In this document: positions 1-8,838 of the stretch, piece by piece
Layout: every line of letters starts with the position of its first letter
Position numbering within the stretch: position 1 is the first letter of the stretch
Origin: RPRI01 sp051233685
Lineage (GTDB): Bacteria; Desulfobacterota; Desulfobacteria; Desulfobacterales; RPRI01
Assembly: GCF_051233685.1 (NCBI RefSeq)
Contig: NZ_JBAMMY010000243.1
Coordinates: 1-27,278, forward strand
Length of the DNA stretch: 27,278 nucleotides
Direction of reading: 5' to 3'
The notes under the pieces: generated by a model
Told to the model about the DNA's origin: nothing
The model's input: only the letters and a program-made list of their open reading frames with translations
Database searches by the model: none
Made by a program: the position numbers and the translations under genes

Positions 1-63
1 CTCTGACCTGATGGCTTCCAATGCAACCTTTGCTTTAAAATTCCCTGGATATTGCTTTCTCAT
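1..63 (-). CDS. IS3-family transposase OrfA, N-terminal part (runs off the left edge)
   Basis: Reading leftwards from an ATG at 63-61, the first 21 codons give MRKQYPGNFKAKVALEAIR and two more residues. This is the typical opening of the small helix-turn-helix protein (OrfA) of IS3-family elements, where a basic stretch is followed by FKxKVALEA. A good ribosome binding site, AAAGGAG, lies five bases upstream (minus strand, 75-69). The rest of the element is outside the window, so whether it is intact cannot be judged. The IS sits just downstream of the radical SAM gene and does not cut into it. Confidence 0.75.
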   Translation of the reverse strand, partial: MRKQYPGNFKAKVALEAIRSE

Positions 64-74
64 TCTGTCTCCTT

Positions 75-140
75 TATAATGGAGTCAATATCACAGAAAA
101 AGTAGCTTAACCATCAGTTCAAATTTCGGGGTCCATTATA
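75..140 (-). repeat. Probable terminal inverted repeat and leader of the IS3-type element
   Basis: On the minus strand the sequence reads TATAATGGACCCCGAAATTT from 140. A TGGACCCC-type start is usual for IS3-family ends, which would put the terminus near 135. TATAATGGA (75-83, plus) and TCCATTATA (132-140) form a perfect 9-bp inverted pair separated by 48 bp and bracketing the transposase leader. It could fold in RNA or be coincidental reuse of the terminal sequence. The other end of the IS is not visible, so the exact boundary and target duplication are unknown. Confidence 0.5.
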
Positions 141-159
141 CCTGAAAAGATAAAACGGT

Positions 160-1884
160 TTATCCTATACAAACGCCGCATTTTTTGCAGGAATTCATAG
201 GACAGGGTGCAGATGTTTGGAAAAGTAAAGCTTTCTGATATTCTTTTTCAAGATATGATTTATTAATACCATGGTCAATGAAATCCCAGGGAAGTAATTC
301 ATCAAATGATTTTTTTCTGTAAACATAAAAATCGGTATTTATTGTTGAAGACTTAAGTGTTTTTAGCCAGTTGCCGCTGTTTGATTCAACCAACGACAAA
401 AATCCGGCCATCTTTCGGTCACCCCTTGATATCAGCGCCTGTAAATAACTTTTTTTGGGTGATGCAAAATCTATTCTTACGTTTGCTTCTTTCTTTAAAC
501 CGTTTTTTATATGCAAAATCTTTTTTTTAAGAGAAGCAATGTCATCCATGCCTGCCCACTGAAAAGGTGTGAAAGGTTTTGGAATAAACGGATTAATACT
601 AATAGTAATGTGACCGATACGTTGTTTCTTTCTGCTTGAATCAAGAAACCGCTTCTTTATCTTCTTACAAAGAATTACTATCTCTTCAACATCCTCCATT
701 GTTTCTGTGGGAAGCCCGATCATGAAATAAAGCTTAATATTCGGAATTCCTGCATCCACAATTATTTCTGTAGCGGACAGAATCTGATCTTCAGTTATGC
801 CTTTGTTTATCACATTACGGATACGCTGTGAGCCGCCGTCCGGAGCAATTGTTGCTGTTTTGATCCCACTCTTTTTAAGCGCTGCTGCAAGCTCACCGGT
901 TAGAGCATCAGCCCTGAGAGAACTAAAGGAAATTTGAGCGCCCTTTATTTGAGCCATGCTGCAAAGAGCGATAATTTCGGGCAAATCGGAAATTGCAGCT
1001 CCTATGAATCCTATCCTGTCTGCTATCGCCACCCCTTTATCCAGGGTTTTTTCAAGTGAAGATAAAGTTCTGAATCTGGGGGGTCTGTATACAAAACCTG
1101 CGCTGCAAAATCTGCAGCCATGGGGGCATCCCCTTGAGACCTCAATAAGAAAAGAACGGTCAAAAGTAGTGTTTTGAGATACGATCTTGCTGCATGTTGA
1201 TACTGATGAAATATCTTTCAGATATACGTATTTGATTTTTTCAGGGACATCGGCTATCGGATAAAAAGAACGGAGTGTACCGTCTTTATTATAAGATGTT
1301 TCATAGAATGCCGGAACGTAGACTCCAGATACTTGTTTTACTATTTCTAATAAATTATCTTTTTTTTCGGCACCGGATTTATAATGATCCAGGAAGTTGG
1401 GAAGTACTGCTTCAGCTTCGCCTATAACAAAACAATCTATAAATTCAAAAACAGGCTCAGGATTGATAAAACAGGCAACTCCCCCGGCTATAACAAGAGG
1501 GTAGGGGGTTCCTCTTTCACTAGCACTGACAGGGAGTCCTGCTTTTTTTAGAATTGAAATAATATTACCAAAATCACTTTCAAAGGATACTGAAAATGCG
1601 ATTATATCAAAATCAAGAAGGCTCCTTGATGATTCTATTGACAGTATCCGGCTTATTATATCATCGGGAAGAAAAGCCCTTTCGCATAAAATATTATCAA
1701 ACCCGTTTAAAATGTCATATACCGTCTGGAAACCGAGATTTGACATTCCTACTTTATAAGTATTGGGATATACCAGTGCTATCCTTATATGGTCATTCCA
1801 CTGCTTCCGGACAGCTCCTGTCTCGGTATCCGGTAATTTATTTCTTTTTTGTTTTCCGCTCATGGAATTGGCCGGCAGCCGCAC
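160..1884 (-). CDS. B12-binding-type radical SAM protein of unknown function (TIGR03960-like)
   Basis: The 574-residue protein starts with a Rossmann-like segment (RIALVYPNTYKVGMSNLG near residues 34-51; GGxACFINPEP near 135-144) of the kind found in cobalamin-binding radical SAM enzymes. The radical SAM cluster motif CPHGCRFC follows, with C253, C257 and C260 expected to bind the 4Fe-4S cluster. The C-terminus carries a compact cysteine group (C561, C566, C569, C572; CxxxxCxxCxxC), as in the uncharacterised TIGR03960 family. Substrate is unknown. The gene lies 16 bp after ftsZ on the same strand and so may be co-transcribed with the dcw cluster. The longest frame starts at a GTG (1884-1882); an ATG at 1863-1861 (residue 8) is an equal alternative, and neither has a clear ribosome binding site. 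The gene is complete at its 3' end despite the nearby IS. Confidence 0.85.
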   Translation of the reverse strand: MRLPANSMSGKQKRNKLPDTETGAVRKQWNDHIRIALVYPNTYKVGMSNLGFQTVYDILNGFDNILCERAFLPDDIISRILSIESSRSLLDFDIIAFSVSFESDFGNIISILKKAGLPVSASERGTPYPLVIAGGVACFINPEPVFEFIDCFVIGEAEAVLPNFLDHYKSGAEKKDNLLEIVKQVSGVYVPAFYETSYNKDGTLRSFYPIADVPEKIKYVYLKDISSVSTCSKIVSQNTTFDRSFLIEVSRGCPHGCRFCSAGFVYRPPRFRTLSSLEKTLDKGVAIADRIGFIGAAISDLPEIIALCSMAQIKGAQISFSSLRADALTGELAAALKKSGIKTATIAPDGGSQRIRNVINKGITEDQILSATEIIVDAGIPNIKLYFMIGLPTETMEDVEEIVILCKKIKKRFLDSSRKKQRIGHITISINPFIPKPFTPFQWAGMDDIASLKKKILHIKNGLKKEANVRIDFASPKKSYLQALISRGDRKMAGFLSLVESNSGNWLKTLKSSTINTDFYVYRKKSFDELLPWDFIDHGINKSYLEKEYQKALLFQTSAPCPMNSCKKCGVCIG

Positions 1885-1900
1885 TAAACATGCATAAACA

Positions 1901-3088
1901 TTATTGAGCTTTTTTTCTTAAAAATGTCGGTATATCAAGGTCATTGTTGTCTATAATAAGCCCTTTATACCCTCTGTATGTGGCACCTCCTGATTCTCCT
2001 GCAGCTTCCTGCTGTCGTATAAAAGTTGGCACATCATAATTCGCAGCGGCCTTTATGTCTTCAACAGTAAGACTTCTTACCTTGCCTTTTACAGTTGATA
2101 TTTCTTCTTTTTGGACCAACAACTCTTCTTCAGCTGCACTGCCTATTCCGGTTGCTATAACCGTTACCCGCATTTCATCTCCGATTGTATCATCAACAGC
2201 CGTGCCCCATATTATATCGGCATCATCTCCTACTTCTCTGTAAATGCGGTCTGATGCTTCAGTCATTTCTTCCATGGTAATATCGCTGCTGCATGTGATA
2301 TTCATTAAAACGCCTTTTGCACCTTTTATCGAAATGTCTTCCAGCAACGGATGAGATATTGCCTGTTCAGCAGCTTCAATAGCCCTGTTTTCTCCTCTTC
2401 CCACTCCTATGCCCATAATAGCAAGACCTGCTTTGGACATTGTGGTTTTTACATCAGCGAAATCAAGATTAACAAGACCAGGCATTACTATAAGGTCTGT
2501 AATTCCTTTTACCGAATGGAGAAGTACTTCATCTGCCTTTCTGAACATCTCTATCATTTTGGCATTCTTTGTAGCCAGGCCTCTTAGCCTGTCATTTGGA
2601 ATGGTAATAACCGTATCGGCAAATTTCTTAAGTTCATTTATCCCTTCTTCAGCCTGTTTCATACGTTTCTTACCTTCAAAGGAAAATGGTTTTGTAACAA
2701 CCGCCACGGTAAGCGCTCCAAGATCCTTGGATATTTTCGCTATAACAGGAGCAGCGCCTGTTCCGGTTCCACCGCCGAAACCTGCTGTAATAAATACCAT
2801 ATGGCTGTCTTCAAGAGCTGCTTTAATATCTTCTTCCGTTTCGAATGCAGCATCCCGGCCGATTTGAGGAACAGCACCTGCCCCAAGCCCCTGAGTCAGA
2901 TTCTCGCCTATCTGTATCTTAACCGAGGCCAGGGATTTTTCAAGAGCCTGAGCATCCGTATTTGCTACGATAAATTTTACGCCCATTAGATTTGAGGAAA
3001 CCATATTGTTAATAGCATTTCCTCCTGCACCTCCGACACCGATTACCTTAATTTTCGTTAAACCATCATTGTCTACGATACTGAACAT
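1901..3088 (-). CDS. ftsZ: Cell division GTPase FtsZ
   Basis: FtsZ is the tubulin-like GTPase that polymerises into the cytoplasmic Z ring. The 395-residue product has the glycine-rich nucleotide motif GGGTGTG at 105-111, the N-terminal VIGVGGAGGNA phosphate-binding loop (15-25) and the catalytic T7 loop NLDFADVK (207-214). The conserved C-terminal peptide LDIPTFLRKK (384-393) is the usual docking site for FtsA and other partners. A second, similar segment, YDVPTFIRQQ, sits at 351-360. Length is normal. The ATG at 3088 follows an AGGGGGTG ribosome binding site. A 118-bp gap separates it from ftsA, the longest inside the cluster, so extra regulation of ftsZ there is possible, though no convincing promoter was identified. 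Confidence 0.98.
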   Translation of the reverse strand: MFSIVDNDGLTKIKVIGVGGAGGNAINNMVSSNLMGVKFIVANTDAQALEKSLASVKIQIGENLTQGLGAGAVPQIGRDAAFETEEDIKAALEDSHMVFITAGFGGGTGTGAAPVIAKISKDLGALTVAVVTKPFSFEGKKRMKQAEEGINELKKFADTVITIPNDRLRGLATKNAKMIEMFRKADEVLLHSVKGITDLIVMPGLVNLDFADVKTTMSKAGLAIMGIGVGRGENRAIEAAEQAISHPLLEDISIKGAKGVLMNITCSSDITMEEMTEASDRIYREVGDDADIIWGTAVDDTIGDEMRVTVIATGIGSAAEEELLVQKEEISTVKGKVRSLTVEDIKAAANYDVPTFIRQQEAAGESGGATYRGYKGLIIDNNDLDIPTFLRKKAQ

Positions 3089-3206
3089 TTTTCACCCCCT
3101 ACATGAATAATTTATAAAAACTATCCGCCTAGATATATCTGACATTTAAAAAAATGCACCATGCCTTAAACCACAGTTTTACTGCAAAACTTCAATATCT
3201 GCTTTT

Positions 3207-4433
3207 TTAAATAACATCATTAAACCATTTCTTCATTCTGTTCATAACCCTGTTGAATATATTCCCGTCGCGGATTCTGAACTTTTTCTTGGTTTGATTT
3301 TTTGCTCCGTATACTACAAGGCCAACTCCTGTGGCATACATTGGATTATTAACCACATCAACAAGCCCGGTTATTCTTATAGGCTTTCCAAGGCGGGTCG
3401 GAAGATTAAATACGGATTCCGCTATTTCAGTTACGTCGCTTAAAAGAGCTGAACCGCCTGTCAGAACAACACCGGAGTGGAGCAAATTTTCCATTTCGGC
3501 TCTGTATATTTCTCTTTTAATCAGTGTAAAAATTTCCTCCATGCGAGGCTCTAATATTTCACCTAAAATCTGCCGCGAAAGCTTCCTGGGTGTACGTCCA
3601 CCCATACTTGGCACTTCAATTGTATCATTACTGTTTATATTCTTACCCACACAACTTCCATATTTTATCTTGATCTTTTCGGCATCGGGAATAGAAGCTC
3701 TCAACCCCACAGCTATATCATTTGTGAGGTTATTGCCGCCCAGAGAAAGAACGAAAGTATGTTTAATATTTTTCCCCGAAAAAACAGCAAGATCTGTCGT
3801 GCCGCCACCCAAATCCAGAAGCATTGTACCTAGCTCCTTTTCTTCATCGGTCAGAACAGCCTCACCGGAAGCAAGCGATTCCAATACAATATCACAAACA
3901 TCCAGCCCTGAAAGGTTGGCGCATTTGATAATGTTGTGAGCTGATGTAACAGCACCAGTTACAATATGGATTTTTGCCTCAAGCCTGACACCTGACATTC
4001 CAATGGGATTTTGTATTCCGGTTTGCTCGTCAACTATATATTCCTGAGGAAGTACATGTATTACTTCTCTGTCCATGGGTATTACTACAGCTCTTGCTGC
4101 ATCAATAACACGATCAACATCCTGCTGGCTTATCTCGGATTCCTTAATAGGTACAATGCCCCGGCTGTTAAAACCTGTGATATGGCCTCCTGCGATTCCG
4201 GCATATACGGAAGATATTTCACATCCGGCCATAAGTTCGGCTTCTTCAACCGCTTTTTTAATTGAATCCACAGTGGATTCAATATTTACTACAACTCCTT
4301 TCCTGAGGCCTATGGAAGGATGAGTGCCGATTCCAATTATGTTTACTTCTTTATCTGTCAGCTCTCCGACAACCGCACAGATTTTGGTTGTCCCGATATC
4401 AAGGCCGACAACAATATTATCCTTTACCGGCAT
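3207..4433 (-). CDS. ftsA: Cell division protein FtsA (actin-like ATPase)
   Basis: FtsA tethers FtsZ filaments to the inner membrane and recruits later divisome proteins. The 408-residue protein shows actin-fold ATP motifs: phosphate 1 VGLDIGTTKICAVVGE near residue 9, phosphate 2 LLDLGGGTTDLAVF in the middle, and the adenosine motif VVLTGGSALL near residue 320. The last residues (FNRVMNRMKKWFNDVI) form a plausible amphipathic membrane-targeting helix, as in other FtsA proteins. The ATG at 4433 has a strong AAGGAGG ribosome binding site. It lies 55 bp after ftsQ, in the standard ftsQAZ order. Confidence 0.98.
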   Translation of the reverse strand: MPVKDNIVVGLDIGTTKICAVVGELTDKEVNIIGIGTHPSIGLRKGVVVNIESTVDSIKKAVEEAELMAGCEISSVYAGIAGGHITGFNSRGIVPIKESEISQQDVDRVIDAARAVVIPMDREVIHVLPQEYIVDEQTGIQNPIGMSGVRLEAKIHIVTGAVTSAHNIIKCANLSGLDVCDIVLESLASGEAVLTDEEKELGTMLLDLGGGTTDLAVFSGKNIKHTFVLSLGGNNLTNDIAVGLRASIPDAEKIKIKYGSCVGKNINSNDTIEVPSMGGRTPRKLSRQILGEILEPRMEEIFTLIKREIYRAEMENLLHSGVVLTGGSALLSDVTEIAESVFNLPTRLGKPIRITGLVDVVNNPMYATGVGLVVYGAKNQTKKKFRIRDGNIFNRVMNRMKKWFNDVI

Positions 4434-4488
4434 TTTAATCCTCCTTGTTAAATAACTAAACGCTATAGTTTAAGTGTAAATATATTCA

Positions 4489-5409
4489 TCACGCAATAAG
4501 CGGGGATTTAAAGACAAACTTTGCTTGTTTTTCCCGGCTTTTGGTTTTTGGTTCAACACTGTTGTCAATTTCATCTGACGGCAACTCAATTGCCGGACAT
4601 ATAACAATACGATAAAGCCCGTTATCTAAATATATAGTTTCAAAATTCTGAAAATTCATTTCATTATTAACCTGATTGCACACATTTTTCAGTCTTTCAT
4701 ACTTGCCCTGATAGTTGCCATATCCGAGTTTAATGATCCTGTTTTCATCAAAAGCAATAAGTGTTAAGCCGATTTCCCTGTCGACCTGTATCAACTTTAT
4801 CTTTGAGTTCGGCAAAATGCATTCCGGTTCCAGGCCAAGTGTTAATACAGTTTTCACTGCATCAAATGCTGTGGTTCTTCTTCCGTTTAAATCAAAATCG
4901 GAATAAGAAAGCCCCTGTATTAAGGGAAGGCCTTCAGCCTCTGAATTCTCTTTATATTTAAATATATTTCCCTGATCATTCAGTAAATATTTTTTACCAA
5001 GATCAACAACTGCCAAACAATTATGTTCTTTCACCGTTATTGTTATTGACGATGGTATTTTCCTGGTGACTTCGACTTCTGCCATCCATGGGTTTGCTAA
5101 GATATTTCTTCTGACCTTAGAGATATTTATAGCAAATATACTATCTCCTGGATTTATTCCGGATTTTTTTAATATTTCTTCCTTCGACAAAACCAGGTTA
5201 CCTTTGATTTCAATTGTTTTTGCAGTAAAATATTCAGATTGCGTTATACAGTCGTGTATGAATATAAAAACAATACTTAAAGCCGGAACAAGCGTAAGGA
5301 TAAAAATAATCTTAAGGTTAAAGACAATGCGCTCCTTTACAGAAGCAATGCGCCTTTTTCTGTTAAATCTGTTTTTATGGGTTTTATTTCTCGAACGTTT
5401 AAATTCCAA
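4489..5409 (-). CDS. ftsQ: Cell division protein FtsQ
   Basis: FtsQ is a bitopic inner-membrane protein that links early and late divisome components, usually with FtsL and FtsB. This 306-residue protein has a very basic N-terminus (about residues 1-27), one transmembrane segment near 31-53, then a POTRA domain (FTAKTIEIKGNLVLSKEEIL onward) and the FtsQ/DivIB region. The likely start is a TTG at 5409-5407, since there is no in-frame ATG before the membrane segment and GAGG lies nine bases upstream. The start overlaps the end of murB by 11 bp, suggesting translational coupling. No ddl gene lies between murB and ftsQ, unlike in many Proteobacteria. Confidence 0.93.
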   Translation of the reverse strand: MEFKRSRNKTHKNRFNRKRRIASVKERIVFNLKIIFILTLVPALSIVFIFIHDCITQSEYFTAKTIEIKGNLVLSKEEILKKSGINPGDSIFAINISKVRRNILANPWMAEVEVTRKIPSSITITVKEHNCLAVVDLGKKYLLNDQGNIFKYKENSEAEGLPLIQGLSYSDFDLNGRRTTAFDAVKTVLTLGLEPECILPNSKIKLIQVDREIGLTLIAFDENRIIKLGYGNYQGKYERLKNVCNQVNNEMNFQNFETIYLDNGLYRIVICPAIELPSDEIDNSVEPKTKSREKQAKFVFKSPLIA

Positions 5410-6349
5410 CTATTTTAACCTCGGGTTGAAGGTTAATATTAAATTTTTCAAATACAGTATTTTGCACTAATTGCATAAGAGCAAGTATGTCAGAAGCAGA
5501 CGCATTGCCGGTATTAACTATAAAATTTGCATGTCTTTCAGAGATATTTGAACCGCCTATGCGTGTTCCTTTAAGACCGGCCATGTCTATAAGCTGCCCT
5601 GCAGTTTTACCTGATGTAGGATTTTTAAAAAAGCATCCTGCACAGGGCAATCCGGTCGGCTGGCTCTCATTTCTCTTTTTCAAAATAACCTGGGCCTCTT
5701 TTTTCAGCTCAAGTGTATCGGATTTACCCAGCCTGAAAGTACCTTCCAGTATTACAGGATCTTCGTTACCGGAAATATTTATTTTTCTTTTCCAAATAAG
5801 GCTTCTGTATGAAAAGTCGATATCAGCCTTTTCTATTTTTAATATATCACCCGAAGCCGCCATAACATTAACCGATTCAAGAATATCCGATATTGTACCC
5901 GTTGAGGTTCCGGCATTCATCATAATCGCTCCGCCAACGGTTCCCGGAATTCCCAAAGCAAAATTTAGTCCCGACAATCCTTCATCTATAGCAAAACGGC
6001 AAAGCTCCTGAGTTCTGGTTCCGGCCATAGCCTTGATAATGACCGATTCTTTTTCTTCCTTTACCCTAAATATCCTGTTTAAACATTTTGTAAGAACAAT
6101 TACTATTCCCTTTATTCCTTTATCGCTTACAAGAAGGTTAGATCCGTCTCCTGCCACAATATAGGGAACATTTTTTTCTACAGACCATAATATAAGTTCT
6201 GCAAGTTGTTCGATGCTTTCAGGTGCTACAAATACTTCCGCCGGGCCTCCTACTTTAAAATAAGTATGCTTTGACATTGGTTCATCAAATCTTACTTTGC
6301 TGCCAAAATAATTTGCGAACCATTTTCTCATATCCTGGTCAAGCATCAT
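5399..6349 (-). CDS. murB: UDP-N-acetylenolpyruvoylglucosamine reductase MurB
   Basis: MurB is the FAD-dependent enzyme that reduces UDP-GlcNAc-enolpyruvate to UDP-MurNAc with NADPH in the cytoplasm. The 316-residue protein shows the FAD-binding segments VAGDGSNLLVSD and GIPGTVGGAIMMNAG, then YRSLIWK and the C-terminal domain. The usual GSxFKNP active-site motif, whose Ser is the proton donor, reads GCFFKNP here, so Cys takes that position; this is a recognised variation in some MurB proteins rather than obvious damage. The ATG follows the murC stop directly (TAAATG), and the 3' end overlaps ftsQ by 11 bp. Confidence 0.97.
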   Translation of the reverse strand: MMLDQDMRKWFANYFGSKVRFDEPMSKHTYFKVGGPAEVFVAPESIEQLAELILWSVEKNVPYIVAGDGSNLLVSDKGIKGIVIVLTKCLNRIFRVKEEKESVIIKAMAGTRTQELCRFAIDEGLSGLNFALGIPGTVGGAIMMNAGTSTGTISDILESVNVMAASGDILKIEKADIDFSYRSLIWKRKINISGNEDPVILEGTFRLGKSDTLELKKEAQVILKKRNESQPTGLPCAGCFFKNPTSGKTAGQLIDMAGLKGTRIGGSNISERHANFIVNTGNASASDILALMQLVQNTVFEKFNINLQPEVKIVGI

Positions 6350-7729
6350 TTATTGTTCTTCCTCTAAAGAATCAATAACCGCCATACCCACTTTCCATAC
6401 ATCTCCTGCCCCAAGAGTGAGCAGTATATCGTTTTTATTTAATTTATCTTTAAGATATTCAACGGCACTTTCCATATCATTCATGTAAACAGCTTCTTTG
6501 TGCCCGTGTGCAGCAATTTCTTCACATAAAAATTTGGAATCAATACCTTCGATTTCTTTTTCTCCTGCAGGATAAATCGGAAGAATTATCAGATGATCGG
6601 ACTGATAAAATGCTCTGGTAAAATCATCAAATAACGCTTTTGTTCTGGAATACCGATGAGGCTGAAAAACAACAATAACACGCCTATCCGGCCAGCAATC
6701 CTTTGCAGCCTGTAATGTAGTCCGGATTTCCGTGGGATGGTGTCCGTAGTCATCAACAACGGTTATTCCCCGGACCTCCCCTTTTATCTCAAGTCTGCGC
6801 TGAACTCCCTGCATATTTTCCAAAGCTTCTTTTATTATGTCAAAGGGTATGTCCAGCTCCATACCGACTGCGATACTGGCAAGAGAATTATATACATTAT
6901 GAATTCCGGGAAGATTAAGAGATATTTCACCCAGGGTATTTCCGTTGTAGCATACTTTGAATTTGGATATTAATCCTTCAATTGAAACATTTTTAGCCTG
7001 AAAAACCGCTTGAGAACTCATTCCATAAGTAGTAAAGCGTTTTTTGATTTTCGGGATAATATCCTGAACATATTCATTGTCCAAGCAAAGTACTGCCAGA
7101 CCGTAAAACGGTATTCTGTCGATAAAATTTAAAAACACATCTTTTATTGCATCAATATTACTATAAAAATCAAGATGTTCTTTATCAATATTGGTCACTA
7201 CGGCTATGGCAGGGGAATACTTCAGAAAAGATCCGTCACTTTCATCGGCTTCGGCTACAATGTAATTCCCCTGTCCGAGAAGGGCGTTTGAATCTATACT
7301 TTTAAGCTTTCCTCCTATTACTACTGTAGGATCAAGCCCTCCTTTGGCAAGAACGGATGCTACTATAGATGTAGTTGTGGTTTTACCATGTGCACCTGCA
7401 ACAGCGATACTGTATTTCAAACGCATAAGCTCCGCCAGCATTTCAGCTCTTGGTATCACAGGAACGGATACTTGCGCCGCAGCAACAACTTCCGGATTTT
7501 CGGGACTTACTGCCGAAGAAACCACTACAACGTCAGCGCCATCGATATTACTCTCGTGGTGCCCTTTATACAGAAGGCCGCCAAGTCTTTTTAAACGGTC
7601 GGTAATATCTGTTGAAGCCATATCCGAGCCTGAAACTTTATAACCCAGATTTAAAAGCAGCTCAGCGATACCGCTCATTCCTATTCCGCCTATTCCTACA
7701 AAATGTATGTGGTATTTTTTTCTGTACAT
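6350..7729 (-). CDS. murC: UDP-N-acetylmuramate--L-alanine ligase MurC
   Basis: MurC adds the first residue, L-Ala, of the peptidoglycan stem peptide to UDP-MurNAc using ATP. The 459-residue protein has the N-terminal nucleotide-sugar Rossmann motif GIGGIGM (12-18), the Mur-ligase P-loop GAHGKTTTT (112-120), the central motif EADESDGSFL and the C-terminal domain motif DDYGHHPTEI. Length is normal. It lies 14 bp after murG and abuts murB, consistent with one transcript. Confidence 0.98.
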   Translation of the reverse strand: MYRKKYHIHFVGIGGIGMSGIAELLLNLGYKVSGSDMASTDITDRLKRLGGLLYKGHHESNIDGADVVVVSSAVSPENPEVVAAAQVSVPVIPRAEMLAELMRLKYSIAVAGAHGKTTTTSIVASVLAKGGLDPTVVIGGKLKSIDSNALLGQGNYIVAEADESDGSFLKYSPAIAVVTNIDKEHLDFYSNIDAIKDVFLNFIDRIPFYGLAVLCLDNEYVQDIIPKIKKRFTTYGMSSQAVFQAKNVSIEGLISKFKVCYNGNTLGEISLNLPGIHNVYNSLASIAVGMELDIPFDIIKEALENMQGVQRRLEIKGEVRGITVVDDYGHHPTEIRTTLQAAKDCWPDRRVIVVFQPHRYSRTKALFDDFTRAFYQSDHLIILPIYPAGEKEIEGIDSKFLCEEIAAHGHKEAVYMNDMESAVEYLKDKLNKNDILLTLGAGDVWKVGMAVIDSLEEEQ

Positions 7730-7743
7730 GATTTATTGCCGCC

Positions 7744-8838
7744 TTAAATATCAAACATTTTATAACAGTCACTTACGATAACTGCAGCTGCATCGGGTTT
7801 TCCGAGTGTTCTTGCCGAATTTGCCATTTTTTTGAGTTCTTGTGGATTGTTTGAGTAATACTCAATATTTTCGGCAAGCAAACTTCCTGTTAAATCCTTT
7901 TCCGTAATCATCTTAGCCGCACCCGCATCACAAAGCGCCTGTGCGTTTTGAGTCTGGTGGTCATTAGCTGCAAAAGGATAAGGAATATAAATTGCTCCGC
8001 GCCCTATAACTGTAATTTCCGCCACAGTTGTTGCGCCGGCCCTGCATATTATTAAATCAGCCTGACTGTATTTTATTGCCATATCATCAAAAAATGGTTT
8101 TACTTCATAACATATTTTGTTTTGGGCATAGGCTTTTACAACAATTTCCGTGTCCGATGAACCTGTCTGGTGCATGAAAAAATATTTATCTTTATTTTTT
8201 ATTTGCGATAAAGCGTCAATAATCGCCATATTTATGCTGTGAGCGCCCTGGCTTCCTCCAAGGATCAATACAGTAAATTGATTTTCGCCTGCTTCGCAAT
8301 CCGTAATGTTTTTTTTTGCAGTATCAGTTATTTCTTTTCTCAATGGATTTCCTGAAACAATTATTTTTTCAGGACGTGCAAGTTTTTTTGTTTTTTCAAA
8401 TGAGACATATATTCTATCAGCAAAATATGAAAGCATACGGTTTGTAATACCGGGCAAAATATTTTGCTCATGCAGTGCTATTTTGATTCCAAGCAGCCAT
8501 GCCGCCAGAATGACAGGACCCGAAGAATAACTACCCACACCAAAAACAATATCCGGTTTAAAGCTCTTTAGTATCTTGAATGAATCAAGCATTGCCATTG
8601 GTATTTTAAAAGCCGATATGAGCTGCTTTTTAATGCCCCTTCCTTTTATACCTTCAACTGTAATACTTTTATGATTAAAACCTGCTTTGGCTAAGTTTGT
8701 CTTTTCAAATGAGTTGCCTCTTCCGATAAAAAGGATGCTTGTTTCAGGCTCCTTTGAAATAAATTCCTGAGCTATAGCAATTCCTGGAAACAAATGGCCT
8801 CCGGTACCTCCTCCTGCGATGATGATGCGCATGGCCAT
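7744..8838 (-). CDS. murG: Lipid II synthase MurG (GlcNAc transferase)
   Basis: MurG transfers GlcNAc from UDP-GlcNAc to lipid I at the cytoplasmic face of the inner membrane, forming lipid II. The 364-residue protein has the N-terminal G-loop GGGTGGHLFPG (residues 10-20), the second G-loop GGSQGAHSIN in the middle, and the donor-binding region ICRAGATTVAE, with the usual GT28 two-domain layout. The ATG at 8838 overlaps the ftsW stop by one base (TAATG) and has AAAAGGA upstream, which suggests coupled translation. Confidence 0.98.
   Translation of the reverse strand: MAMRIIIAGGGTGGHLFPGIAIAQEFISKEPETSILFIGRGNSFEKTNLAKAGFNHKSITVEGIKGRGIKKQLISAFKIPMAMLDSFKILKSFKPDIVFGVGSYSSGPVILAAWLLGIKIALHEQNILPGITNRMLSYFADRIYVSFEKTKKLARPEKIIVSGNPLRKEITDTAKKNITDCEAGENQFTVLILGGSQGAHSINMAIIDALSQIKNKDKYFFMHQTGSSDTEIVVKAYAQNKICYEVKPFFDDMAIKYSQADLIICRAGATTVAEITVIGRGAIYIPYPFAANDHQTQNAQALCDAGAAKMITEKDLTGSLLAENIEYYSNNPQELKKMANSARTLGKPDAAAVIVSDCYKMFDI

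Noticed and set aside
3114..3160. A promoter in the ftsA-ftsZ gap, including the palindrome AGATATATCT.
   Set aside because: No -35/-10 pair with acceptable spacing was found; a 10-bp AT palindrome alone is not evidence.
3331..3939. A 202-codon open frame on the plus strand opposite ftsA.
   Set aside because: It lies wholly inside ftsA, which has all family motifs; the translation is low in recognisable structure and there is no ribosome binding site.
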